Below, one piece after another: positions 52,625-60,741 of a stretch of 64,000 bases of DNA. The stretch is taken from positions 62,001-126,000 of the forward strand of contig JAIETP010000003.1 in assembly GCA_019744975.1 (NCBI GenBank), read 5' to 3'. The notes beneath the pieces were generated by a model, which worked only from the letters and a program-made list of their open reading frames with translations, was not told the DNA's origin and searched no databases. Position 1 is the stretch's first letter, and each line of letters opens with the position of its first letter. The position numbers and the translations under genes are program-made. The stretch is from Burkholderiales bacterium. Its GTDB lineage: Bacteria > Pseudomonadota > Gammaproteobacteria > Burkholderiales > SG8-41.

Positions 52625-53584
52625 ATGAAAACCGTCGTCACACTGGGCATCATCGCCTGCTCTGTCACACTAGCCACGGCAGCCATCGCCGCCGATTACC
52701 CGACCCGCCCGGTACGCATCATCGTACCCTTCGGCGCCGGCAGTGCCACCGACGTCGTCGCACGCACGGTCGGCCAGAATCTCGGTGAGGCACTGGGCCA
52801 GGCGATGGTCATCGACAACCGGGCCGGCGCCAACGGCACCATCGGCGCGGAACTGGCGGCGAAATCACCGAAAGACGGTTACACGCTGCTGATGAGCACC
52901 AACACGCCGAGCGCCGCGGCGCCCAGCCTGATGAAAAAAATCAATTACGATCCGGTAAAGGATTTCGCGCCAATCGCCCGCATCGGCACCATCGCCTTTG
53001 TGCTGGTGACCAATCCCTCGCTGCCGGCGAAATCGATGAAGGAACTGATCGCACTCGCCAAACAGCAGCCGGGCAAACTGACCGCCGGCTCGGGCAGCGC
53101 CGGCAGCCTGGTGCCGGTGTTCATGTTGCAGCAGATGGCCGGCATCGAGCTGAACCACGTGCCCTACAAAAGCATCCCGCCGGCGCTCGCCGACGTGATC
53201 AGCGGCCAGATCAATATGGTCTACGCCGACATGGTCACCGGTTCTCCACAGGTGAAATCGGGCAAGGTGCGCGCACTGGGCGTGACCTCGATGAAACGCG
53301 ACCCGCTGTTGCCCGATGTGCCGGCGATCGCCGAAACGGTAAAGGGTTTTGAATTGATCGCCTGGTTTGCGCTGTTCGCACCGGCCGGCACGCCGTCGGC
53401 CGTCGTTGACCGGCTCTCTGCCGAATCGCAGAAAATCCTCGCCCGCAGCGATGTGCGCGAACGGTTTGCGGTGATGGGCATCCAGGTCGCGCCGCTGAAA
53501 CCGGCGGAACTCGGTGAATTCCAGAAAAGCGAACTGGTGAAGTGGTCGAAGCTGGCGAAGGCTGCCAACATCATTCCGGAATAA
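52625..53584 (+). CDS. Bug-family tripartite tricarboxylate transporter receptor
   Basis: 319 residues: signal peptide (MKTVVTLGIIACSVTLATAAIAA), then DYPTRPVRIIVPFGAGSATDVVARTVGQNLGEALG, VIDNRAGANGTIGAELAAKSPKDGYTLLMS, HVPYKSIPPALADVISGQI and RDPLLPDVPAIAETV. Periplasmic carboxylate receptor. It has the standard Bug length and Asp in SATD. Orphan, like the one at 40.3 kb, and not closely similar to it. Preceded by GAGAGGATC just before ATG. Confidence 0.94.
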   Translation: MKTVVTLGIIACSVTLATAAIAADYPTRPVRIIVPFGAGSATDVVARTVGQNLGEALGQAMVIDNRAGANGTIGAELAAKSPKDGYTLLMSTNTPSAAAPSLMKKINYDPVKDFAPIARIGTIAFVLVTNPSLPAKSMKELIALAKQQPGKLTAGSGSAGSLVPVFMLQQMAGIELNHVPYKSIPPALADVISGQINMVYADMVTGSPQVKSGKVRALGVTSMKRDPLLPDVPAIAETVKGFELIAWFALFAPAGTPSAVVDRLSAESQKILARSDVRERFAVMGIQVAPLKPAELGEFQKSELVKWSKLAKAANIIPE

Positions 53585-53609
53585 ACCTGCGGAATCTGCG
53601 CAGGCAGTC

Positions 53610-54383
53610 TTAAAAAGAGAATTTGACCTTCGACGGCGCTGCCGCCACGGCTGCGGCTGCCGGTTGTGCCGCCGCAGTCGGACGCACATAAATGTCGTAG
53701 AGCAGCAGCCAGCGCCGGCAGTCCGGATCGGCAACCGGCTCGACGCCATGGAAGGAATTGTCGGTCTTGAAAAAAGCAAACAGCGAATTCGGCATGAACG
53801 GATTCGTATGGAGCAGCGCAAACTTGTCGCGGTCGTGATGCGGGCCGCCGGGACAGGTAAAAGCCGAATCCCTGGGCAGGTACATCGACGTGCCCATATG
53901 CGACTGCGAATCATCCGGCGGCAAATAGAACAACATGGTCACCACCTTGCGCTGGGCGTCGGTATGCGGCCCCAACTTGTAGTTGGTGATGTCCTGCACC
54001 AGCAAGCCCTCATCGTAGAACTGCATATCGTTCTTTCCGGTAAAACGCTGGTCGATGAGCGGCTGGAACTTGCGCAGCACCAGCGACTGGAAATTGGCAC
54101 CAACCAGCCATTCAGCCAGCTCTGACCAGAAAGCCCGCTTGGCGGCAGGCAATGTCGCCAGATTTTTTTCATCCAGGCCCAGCACAAAACGCTCCTTGTA
54201 ACCCTTGACCGCGCGCACCTCCTCAATCGGCCGCATCGCCGCGGGATCCGGCAGATTCTGCTGCAACTGCCGGTAAAAATCCGCCGGGAACACGTCCGGA
54301 ATATAAAAGTGCGGATAGGGAAACATGCTGAACGGCACGTTGCCCACCTTGTACGCCAGTTGCAGCTCAGCGTCGGAAAACAT
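53610..54383 (-). CDS. 2-oxoglutarate/Fe(II) oxygenase
   Basis: 257 residues from ATG 54383, which lies inside the end of the FkbM gene (17-bp overlap), implying translational coupling. The jelly-roll 2OG-dioxygenase has His140-x-Asp142 (KLGPHTDAQRKVVTMLFYLP) and His212 (NSFHGVEPV), with Arg223/224 downstream for the 2-oxoglutarate carboxylate; PHFYIPDVFPADFY is a typical opening. A Pro/Ala-rich tail ends it. The substrate may be a protein, lipid or glycan methylated by the partner enzyme, which is inference. Confidence 0.9.
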   Translation of the reverse strand: MFSDAELQLAYKVGNVPFSMFPYPHFYIPDVFPADFYRQLQQNLPDPAAMRPIEEVRAVKGYKERFVLGLDEKNLATLPAAKRAFWSELAEWLVGANFQSLVLRKFQPLIDQRFTGKNDMQFYDEGLLVQDITNYKLGPHTDAQRKVVTMLFYLPPDDSQSHMGTSMYLPRDSAFTCPGGPHHDRDKFALLHTNPFMPNSLFAFFKTDNSFHGVEPVADPDCRRWLLLYDIYVRPTAAAQPAAAAVAAAPSKVKFSF

Positions 54384-55131
54384 GCTCTGCCACCCCCTTG
54401 AAAGTGCCTTGCTTGCGTTCGGCACGCTGTACCTGCGCGCGATCATGCATCAGACCCATGGTGTTCAGTTCCCGCACCATTTCGCGGTGATCCTCGAGAT
54501 TCTGGTTGGTCTCGATCAGCACTGAGCGCACGGCAGGATTGGCCAGCGTGGTGCGGGCGCCGGCGATCACCCTGGGTTCGAAGCCGTCAACGTCAATCTT
54601 GATATGGTTGGGCACCGGCACCGCGCCGTCAGCCACCAGCTCGTCGAGAGTGGCGGCGACACAGCCCTGCACAAACAGGGTCTTCAGCGGCTTGTGTTCA
54701 AAGTCCAGCGCCTCGCCAACCGAATGGCAGGAGCCACCGACACGCATGTCGGCCATGTGCAGGTCGAACAGTCCGGACTTGTCCGACAGTCCCATGCAGT
54801 AGGCCTTGACCAGGTCCTGCAACTGGTTGTTCTGGATATTGCGGTTAAGCAAGGCGTAATTCTGCGATTCGGGCTCAAACGCATAAACCTTCACCTTGCG
54901 CGTGGCCGCGGCCCAGATCGTGTACATGCCGACGTTGGCACCGCAGTCGACCAGAACATCGCCCGGCTGGAAAGTGGCGATCCATTCCAGCGTCCAGGGT
55001 TCCTTGGTATGGATGGACTCCACCCGCCAGCGCGTCATCTGACCCGGAGTGGCGAACACCATTTTTACGCCTTCGTGCTCGATTTCGCAGCGTGGATTGA
55101 GGCGCTCGTATTCTTCCAGTGTCAGGGCCAT
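54367..55131 (-). CDS. FkbM-family SAM methyltransferase
   Basis: 254 residues. SAM-binding motif I VLVDCGANVGMYTIWAAA, motif II VYAFEPESQNYALLNRNIQNN, and the FkbM acidic motif IKIDVDGFEPRVIAGA with VLIETNQN. O-methylates hydroxyl groups, often on sugars. Overlaps the 2OG oxygenase downstream; with it, it forms a two-gene modification unit transcribed opposite to the flanking Bug and CoA-transferase genes. No glycosyltransferase is beside it. Confidence 0.92.
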   Translation of the reverse strand: MALTLEEYERLNPRCEIEHEGVKMVFATPGQMTRWRVESIHTKEPWTLEWIATFQPGDVLVDCGANVGMYTIWAAATRKVKVYAFEPESQNYALLNRNIQNNQLQDLVKAYCMGLSDKSGLFDLHMADMRVGGSCHSVGEALDFEHKPLKTLFVQGCVAATLDELVADGAVPVPNHIKIDVDGFEPRVIAGARTTLANPAVRSVLIETNQNLEDHREMVRELNTMGLMHDRAQVQRAERKQGTFKGVAEHVFRR

Positions 55132-55265
55132 GTGCGGGTTTTCAGACAGGGTGTGATTGTTTTTTGCGATTCTATACCAGCCGGCCCTTCATCCGCGCCA
55201 TCACTGCCGGCCGGATGACCGGGCAATCTTGATACAATCCGCGGCATTCCTACTGGAGCACACAC

Positions 55266-56465
55266 TTGAACCAACCTCTGGATGGCGTACGCGTACTCGA
55301 CCTCAGTTCGGTGGTCATGGGACCTTTTGCGACGCAATTGCTGGGCGATCTCGGCGCCGACATCATCAAGGTCGAGCCGCCCGACGGCGACATCCTGCGC
55401 CATATCGCGCCGATGCGGCATCCGGCGATGGGTCACATTTTCCTGCACCACAACCGCAACAAACGCTCGATCGTACTCGACCTGAAAAAACCCGACGGTC
55501 TGGCAGCACTGCAAAAACTGATCAAGACCGCGGACGTGTTGTTCTACAACGTGCGGCCGCAGGCGATGAAACGGCTGAAACTGTCGTACGAAGACGTCGC
55601 CGCGATCAATCCGCAGATCATCTATGTCGGCGCCTACGGTTTCAGCCAGCGCGGGCCCTACGCGGCGCAACCCGCCTATGACGACCTGATCCAGGGCATG
55701 TCGGCGATGCCGGCGCTGTTCCATGAGGCGGGGGCGTCCGCGCCGCGTTATGCGCCGCTGGCCATCGCCGACCGCATCACCGGGCTCGCCGCGGTCAATG
55801 CGGTGACCACGGCGCTGTTCGCGCGCAGCCGCACCGGCCGCGGCCAGTCGGTCGAAGTACCGATGTTCGAAACCGTCACGCAGATGGTGCTCGCAGACCA
55901 TATGGGCGGTTTCACCTTCGATCCGCCCGAAGGCCCCTACGGCTATGCGCGCATGCTGGCGCATGACCGCGCGCCCTACAAAACCAGTGACGGCTATATG
56001 TGCGTGCTGATCTACAACGACAAACACTGGCGCGCGTTTTTCAAACTGATCGGCCGGGAAGCCATGTTCAACACCGATGCGCGCTTCAGCAGCCATGAGG
56101 CGCGTTCGCGCAACATCGCCGAGGTTTACGCCTTTGCCGCCGAGGAGTTGAAAAAACGCAGCAACGCGGAATGGGAAAAACTGCTGCGCGAAGCCGACAT
56201 CCCCTCGGCGCCGATGAAAACCGTCGGCGATGTGCTGAACGATCCGCACCTCGCCGCCACCGGTTTTTTCAAGGAATCCGAACACCCCAGCGAAGGCCGG
56301 CTGCGGGAAATGATGCTGGCCAGCCACTGGTCGGACGCAGACCCGATGCCGCACCGGCCCGCGCCGCGTCTCGGCGAACACAGCGCGGAAATCCTGCGCG
56401 AAGCGGGTTACGCCGACGCCGACATCCAGCGCCTGGCGGCGGCGGGCGCGATCAAACTCGGTTGA
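55266..56465 (+). CDS. CaiB/BaiF family III CoA transferase
   Basis: 399 residues starting at TTG 55266 with GGAG nearby. Motifs: LDGVRVLDLSSVVMGPFATQLLGDLGADIIKVEPPDGD, NRNKRSIVLDLKKPDG, YNVRPQAMKRLKLSYEDV, IYVGAYGFSQRGPYA, and the nucleophile Asp169 in YAPLAIADRITGLAA. Transfers CoA between carboxylic acids. Such enzymes often work with orphan Bug/TRAP uptake in betaproteobacterial catabolism; no dedicated partner is adjacent. Confidence 0.94.
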   Translation: MNQPLDGVRVLDLSSVVMGPFATQLLGDLGADIIKVEPPDGDILRHIAPMRHPAMGHIFLHHNRNKRSIVLDLKKPDGLAALQKLIKTADVLFYNVRPQAMKRLKLSYEDVAAINPQIIYVGAYGFSQRGPYAAQPAYDDLIQGMSAMPALFHEAGASAPRYAPLAIADRITGLAAVNAVTTALFARSRTGRGQSVEVPMFETVTQMVLADHMGGFTFDPPEGPYGYARMLAHDRAPYKTSDGYMCVLIYNDKHWRAFFKLIGREAMFNTDARFSSHEARSRNIAEVYAFAAEELKKRSNAEWEKLLREADIPSAPMKTVGDVLNDPHLAATGFFKESEHPSEGRLREMMLASHWSDADPMPHRPAPRLGEHSAEILREAGYADADIQRLAAAGAIKLG

Positions 56466-56478
56466 ACTTAATCGACTG

Positions 56479-56497
56479 CCGGGGAAATGCTCCCCGG
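56479..56497. terminator. weak hairpin between convergent genes
   Basis: CCGGGGA (56479-56485) pairs with TCCCCGG (56491-56497). No clear T-run on either side, so only a possible terminator for the CoA transferase and GNAT genes. Confidence 0.4.
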
Positions 56498-56504
56498 GGT
56501 GCTC

Positions 56505-56972
56505 TTAGAACTGCCGGCGGTACTGGATAAAACCGGAATATTCAGCGACCTTGTCGTAGAGTCTGCGCGCCGTGGCATTGGATTCCTGCGTCATCCAGTA
56601 CACCCGGGGCGAACCCGCGGCCTGCGCCCGCTCATACACCGCCTCAATCAGCGCCCGGCCGATGCCCTGCCCGCGCGTTGTCTCCAGCGTGAACAAATCC
56701 TGCAGGTAACAGGTCGGCCCCAGCATCGCGGTGTTGCGATGAAACAGGTAATGCACCAGACCCAGCAGCCTGCCGTCGCGCTCGGCGACGATGGCGTGCA
56801 TCGGTTCATAGGCGTCAAAAAACCGCGACCAGGTCATTTGTGTCACTTCACCCGGTATGGTGCGTTTGTAGAAGGTGTTGTAGCCCTCCCATAACGGCAG
56901 CCACTGCTCGAAATCAGCGGGTACCGCGGAACGAATGGTCGGTTTGGCCGGCACGGAAGCTCCTGTGTTCAT
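56505..56972 (-). CDS. GNAT-family N-acetyltransferase
   Basis: 155 residues from ATG 56972 (MNTGASVPAKPTIRSAVPADFEQWLPLW). GNAT fold: IVAERDGRLLGLVHYLFH, CYLQDLFTLETTRGQGIGRALIEAVYERAQ (the RGQGIG acetyl-CoA loop), VYWMTQESNATARRLYDKVAEYSGFIQY. The closing WMTQESNATARRLYD is typical of acetyltransferases acting on small amines or amino acids. Substrate unknown. Confidence 0.92.
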   Translation of the reverse strand: MNTGASVPAKPTIRSAVPADFEQWLPLWEGYNTFYKRTIPGEVTQMTWSRFFDAYEPMHAIVAERDGRLLGLVHYLFHRNTAMLGPTCYLQDLFTLETTRGQGIGRALIEAVYERAQAAGSPRVYWMTQESNATARRLYDKVAEYSGFIQYRRQF

Positions 56973-57079
56973 GGCGAATGTGCATTGCAAATATTCAGGG
57001 CAAAAACAGCGGCATGGCAATCATCGCCGGCGTTGCCGCGCGCGGCTGTGTACTGCCGCCGGGAATGGTCATGACCTGC

Positions 57080-58624
57080 TCAGGAGCTGCGCGCCATCAC
57101 CTTGAACATCGCCCAGTCAAAATCCTCGCCGCCCTCGGCCAGCCGCGACGGCATCAGCAGATAGGGCTTGTTTTTGGCCACCATGTCATAACTGTCGCGC
57201 GAACTGAAAATGCCGTCACGCATCACCACGCCGACTTCGCCGTTACTGTCCGGTGTCGTCGACAGCAGCAGTGCGGAGTCGGTGGGCGCGGCAGGGCCGG
57301 ATGCAAACGCCCCGCCGGATTTGCCGACCCGGACCGGAATTGCAATTTTCGACAGCACCTGCACACCAACACGACGCTGCTGGTGCTCGTCGCGGGTGAC
57401 GCGGCGGATGATGCCGATGCCCCAGTGCTGCGCGATTTCGGTTTTGACGCCGATCAGCGCACCAACGCGCACCCAGTCGCTTTTCGCCGCCGGGATGATC
57501 GCGCCGTAGCCGCCGTCGCTGACGTTTTCGACGATCCAGCTCTCGGCCGAAGAGTCGGTGCTGAAATCAAGTTCATCGCTGTGCGCCGGATCCAGTGTCT
57601 GCAGTATTTCCGCCATGCCGTGCAGCACCGTCATTCGTGTCGCCGTCTGGCGGCGCTGGGTGTTGCGCGCGGGTGCGTCATCCGACCAGTATGAGATCAG
57701 GTGGCGCAGCACCGGCAGCACCGTCTCGTTGTCGTAAGTGCCGCCGAGGTGTACGCTCGACGGAATCGCGCCGGTTTCGCGGATGACCGCTTCGACTTTC
57801 TGTAACTGTATCAGCGCATCGCCGGCGCCGAAAAATCGCGCCGTTGGCGGGAATGTTTTTTCGCCGACCACACGGAACGGCGGTTTGCCGCCGGCGATGT
57901 CGAAGCAGTAGGCACAACCCGGGCCCGGCTGCTGCGCGATGCGGAAGCCGGATGAAAAATGCGCGACCGCGCGTTCGGCGATTTCCTGGCGCATGGGACT
58001 CAGGCCGTCGGTCGACGACACGCTGAGCATCACCGCCTTGAGGAATTCCTGGCGTACGGAACCGCCGCCGTGCGAACCGGGATATATCGCCACCGCGTTG
58101 CCTGCGAATCCGGAGGCCTCGGCAAACTGGTAGAGGCGGCCGATGTCGGACCACACCCGCGGCTCCACCGGACCGTAACGCACCAGGATCCATTTCAGCT
58201 GCAATGTCAGCGCGCGCAAGGTGCGCGCGACGATCACCGGCAGGTTCTTGCGGAAAGCGGTGCCTCCCGTCTGGGTGGATTCGAAGCGCGATACACATTC
58301 CAGATAAGCATCGCTCAAGGCCTTCCAGAAGGCGTAGCTGCCGGTCCACAAGCGGCTTTCCTGGAATTTCTGCTGCCGCGAGGTCGCGAAATAATCCTGG
58401 GCGAGTTTGCGCTGATAATTTTTTGCGGCGCCATCGAGCAGGTCGATGTTCTCGAACAGGCGGTCGAGTTTGTAAGCCTTGGTTTCGCGCAGGCTGTCGA
58501 GCCAGTGGGTAATCTCGCTCAAGGCTTTCATCGGGTCGGACGGCAATTCGGCGACGATCTCCCGGGCCTGTTTGATGTCGGCCATCGGATGATCCACTTT
58601 GCTGCCCGTCAGAAATCCAAGCAT
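57080..58624 (-). CDS. large protein with C-terminal PilZ-like domain
   Basis: 514 residues, no signal peptide or membrane helix. The first 330 residues are mostly helical (MADIKQAREIVAELPSDP, WLDSLRETKAYKLDRLFENIDLLDGAAK, FEASRFESTQTGG-like region, REFLK). The last part has RRQTATRMTV followed by WIVENVSDGGYGAIIP, which fits the RxxxR plus (D/N)xSxxG c-di-GMP-binding pattern of PilZ domains, then a beta-barrel-like stretch (VKTEIAQHWGIGIIRRVTRDEHQQRRVGVQVLS). A diguanylate cyclase is encoded 2 kb away. Probably a c-di-GMP effector of unknown output. Confidence 0.65.
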   Translation of the reverse strand: MLGFLTGSKVDHPMADIKQAREIVAELPSDPMKALSEITHWLDSLRETKAYKLDRLFENIDLLDGAAKNYQRKLAQDYFATSRQQKFQESRLWTGSYAFWKALSDAYLECVSRFESTQTGGTAFRKNLPVIVARTLRALTLQLKWILVRYGPVEPRVWSDIGRLYQFAEASGFAGNAVAIYPGSHGGGSVRQEFLKAVMLSVSSTDGLSPMRQEIAERAVAHFSSGFRIAQQPGPGCAYCFDIAGGKPPFRVVGEKTFPPTARFFGAGDALIQLQKVEAVIRETGAIPSSVHLGGTYDNETVLPVLRHLISYWSDDAPARNTQRRQTATRMTVLHGMAEILQTLDPAHSDELDFSTDSSAESWIVENVSDGGYGAIIPAAKSDWVRVGALIGVKTEIAQHWGIGIIRRVTRDEHQQRRVGVQVLSKIAIPVRVGKSGGAFASGPAAPTDSALLLSTTPDSNGEVGVVMRDGIFSSRDSYDMVAKNKPYLLMPSRLAEGGEDFDWAMFKVMARSS

Positions 58625-58707
58625 GGTTATTGTTCCCCTGTCATGACGTCTCTGTCATTTTTCTGCCGTATCGGGCTGCTGCGTTGAATCCCGCGGTTGA
58701 TTCCATT

Positions 58708-60030
58708 CTATCGGTCGCCCCCGCCAGCGCCAACCGAAAGTGCAACAGCACGTCCGCGCGCGGCATCCACGCCGGCAACAATGGCCAGGCCGGCGAGGAA
58801 ATAAGCGCCGGTGATCAGGATCGCCAGCCGGTGATCGCCCCCCGAAAGCCAGGTCACCACGCCATAGGTCAGCGGGCCGAGGATCGAGGAAAACTTCACC
58901 GCCAGCCCCCACAGCCCGAAAAATTCGGCCTGCCGACCCGGCGGGCTGAGGTAACCCACCAGTGCGCGACCCGCGGACTGGCTGGAACCGAGGCATACGC
59001 CGACCAGGTTCGCCGCGACCCAGAACAAGGCCGGCCCTTCGGCCGCCCAGGCCAGCAGCACGGTGATGATCCAGCCGGTCAAGGTCAACACGATGGTGCG
59101 CACGTGGCCGAGACGATCCTGCACATAACCGAAACCAAAGGCCCCGATCGCAGCGGTAACGTTGACCACCAGGATCAGCAGCAGCGTGTCGCGGGTGGTG
59201 AAGCCCATCGCCTGCTGCGCATAAATCGCCGCCAGCGCAATCACCGTCTGGATGCCGGCCTGGCAGAACACCAGGCACAGCAGGAAGCGCCGCAGGTCGC
59301 GATAGCGGTGGGCGGTACGCAGCGTTTCGCGCAATTGCGCAAACGCGGCGCGCACCGGCCACCCGTCGCCGGGTTGCACCACCGCGCGTTCCTTCAGCAG
59401 AAAAAACGTCGGCAGCACGGCCAGCGCAAAAATCGCCGCGGTGATCAGCATGGTCACCGGCACAAAGGCGGTCGCCGGCATGCCCCGCGCCTGCGCCCAG
59501 GTCACGTAGGCCAGACTGGCGCCGAGCGAAACCAGCCCGCCGAAGTAACCGAGGCTCCAGCCCCAGCCCGAGACCCGGCCCATGCCTTCGCCTTCGGCCA
59601 GTTCCGGCAGGAACGCGGCAATCAGGTTTTCGCCTGTGCCGAAGAAAAAATTCGACAGGATGATCAAGGTGACGCCGGCGGCCACATCGCCGCGGCCGGC
59701 CAGTGCCAGTCCGGCGGTAAAGGTCACGCAGCCGAATGTGGTGAAAAGCAAGAGGCGTTTTTTCGCGGCACGGGCATCGGCATACGCGCCGATCACCGGC
59801 GCCGTCAGCATCACCAGCGCATAGGACACCGCCAGCGCGGCGGTCCATGCGAACGTCGCCCACGGCGCATTGCCGGCGACCTCGGCGACAAAATAAGCGC
59901 TGAACACGGCGGTGATGACCACCGTGGTATAGCCCGAGTTGGCGAAGTCGTACATCGCCCACGCCCAGACTTCGCGCCGGCGTACGCCGGGCGCGAGGCT
60001 GTCAGGCAGGGGTTCGGCGTTCTCAGTCAC
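58708..60030 (-). CDS. MFS transporter, UMF1/Atg22-like
   Basis: 440 residues, 12 helices. The opening REVWAWAMYDFANSGYTTVVITAVFSAYFV is the hallmark of the UMF1 (Atg22-related) branch. Further marks: GAYADARAAKKRLLLF, FFGTGENLIAAFLPELAEGEGMGRVSGWGWSLGYFGGL, GYVQDRLGHVRTIVLTL, QSAGRALVGYLSPPGRQAEFFGLWGLAVKF. Substrate unknown; members are proposed amino acid or osmolyte exporters. Start overlaps the small gene upstream by 8 bp, implying coupling. Confidence 0.9.
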   Translation of the reverse strand: MTENAEPLPDSLAPGVRRREVWAWAMYDFANSGYTTVVITAVFSAYFVAEVAGNAPWATFAWTAALAVSYALVMLTAPVIGAYADARAAKKRLLLFTTFGCVTFTAGLALAGRGDVAAGVTLIILSNFFFGTGENLIAAFLPELAEGEGMGRVSGWGWSLGYFGGLVSLGASLAYVTWAQARGMPATAFVPVTMLITAAIFALAVLPTFFLLKERAVVQPGDGWPVRAAFAQLRETLRTAHRYRDLRRFLLCLVFCQAGIQTVIALAAIYAQQAMGFTTRDTLLLILVVNVTAAIGAFGFGYVQDRLGHVRTIVLTLTGWIITVLLAWAAEGPALFWVAANLVGVCLGSSQSAGRALVGYLSPPGRQAEFFGLWGLAVKFSSILGPLTYGVVTWLSGGDHRLAILITGAYFLAGLAIVAGVDAARGRAVALSVGAGGGDR

Positions 60031-60190
60031 CGGACACTTTATAACGGGCGGGCATGGCGCGTTGCATGGTATCAGTCCGGCACAATATCGCGGCGCGACA
60101 CTGCGCGCGCAATAAACGGCACAACCGGGGTGCAGCCCACAACAGCACCACTCCGAAATAAATCATCAGCAGGGTCAGCAGCACACCCAT
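60023..60190 (-). CDS. small membrane protein upstream of the UMF1 gene
   Basis: 55 residues from ATG 60190 with GAGGTG 5 bases before it. One transmembrane segment (MGVLLTLLMIYFGVVLLWAAPRL) and a Cys/Arg-rich tail (CRLLRAQCRAAILCRTD...MPARYKVSGD). It overlaps the UMF1 gene by 8 bp, so it is in the same operon. Not a known family. The longer frame (to 60298) has no start signal. Confidence 0.5.
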   Translation of the reverse strand: MGVLLTLLMIYFGVVLLWAAPRLCRLLRAQCRAAILCRTDTMQRAMPARYKVSGD

Positions 60191-60485
60191 GGTACACCTC
60201 GCTTTTCTGGCGCTTTGATTGCGCCCGTAGCCAACACTTGCATAAGCCGTACCCGAACGCAGGCCGACAGGCGCGGGGAGACGGCGGACCAGCGGCATGC
60301 CGCGGCGTATTGGTGTCGAAAGGGTGTCGAAGCCCGGACAGCGCCGGCGATTTCACGGCAAAACCGATTGCCAATTATTGCCGTCTCTGGCGGGAGACAA
60401 AAAAACTCAACAAAAACAAAAGCTTGCTCTGGCGTCCTGGAGAATGTCGGGTTCCGGCGACAGTTTTGGCGCGAACACCCACCAT

Positions 60486-60502
60486 AAGTATTTGTTTTTA
60501 TT
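60486..60502 (+). repeat. AT-rich intergenic motif, copy 7
   Basis: Exact AAGTATTTGTTTTTATT. Not beside any annotated stop codon, unlike most other copies. Confidence 0.8.
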
Positions 60503-60523
60503 TATATTTTTTTGCTGGCACGA

Positions 60524-60705
60524 TGCCTGCAATAAGTAGTGGCATCCGGCATGACCACGCGACAGGCAATGAAACATCCGTGAAAAAAATCACCACCACC
60601 AGACTGCAGACAGGCGCCGTGACCGGCCACCAGACCGGCAAACATCCATAACAAGGCGCGGAACCCGAATCCTCCGCAGGGCAATACGCAACGAACCCCT
60701 GTTTT
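60524..60705 (+). ncRNA. candidate small transcript ending at an orphan terminator
   Basis: Bounded by the AT-rich motif on the left and a strong terminator on the right. It contains a possible 42-codon frame with a GTGAAAAAAATC start-like sequence inside. No known RNA family recognised; extent of the transcript is a guess. Confidence 0.3.
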
Positions 60706-60730
60706 CCCCGGCGCAAGCCGGGGTTTTTTT
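60706..60730 (+). terminator. Rho-independent terminator (orphan)
   Basis: CCCCGGC-GCAA-GCCGGGG followed by seven T. Only works for plus-strand transcription, yet the genes on both sides are on the minus strand. Confidence 0.9.
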
Positions 60731-60741
60731 GTACTGCCGGC

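Larger units (their letters stand above)
60191..60741. other. 551-bp region without a convincing long gene
   Basis: Holds copy 7 of the AT-rich motif (60486-60502), a related imperfect copy at 60406-60426, a possible 42-codon frame (60524-60652, MPAISSGIRHDHATGNE) and a strong plus-strand terminator at 60706-60730. No plus-strand gene of normal size precedes that terminator, so a small RNA or small protein between about 60.5 and 60.7 kb is likely. Confidence 0.5.

Noticed and set aside
58630-60651. 673-codon plus-strand open frame
   Set aside because: It lies antisense to the UMF1-type transporter, has no family motifs, and is rich in Arg/Gln/Gly as expected for a GC-rich shadow frame.
60660-60705. 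Possible c-di-GMP riboswitch near the diguanylate cyclase
   Set aside because: Fragments such as GGGCAATACGCAACG only superficially resemble the GEMM core; the tetraloop-receptor parts are missing and the strand does not match the cyclase gene.
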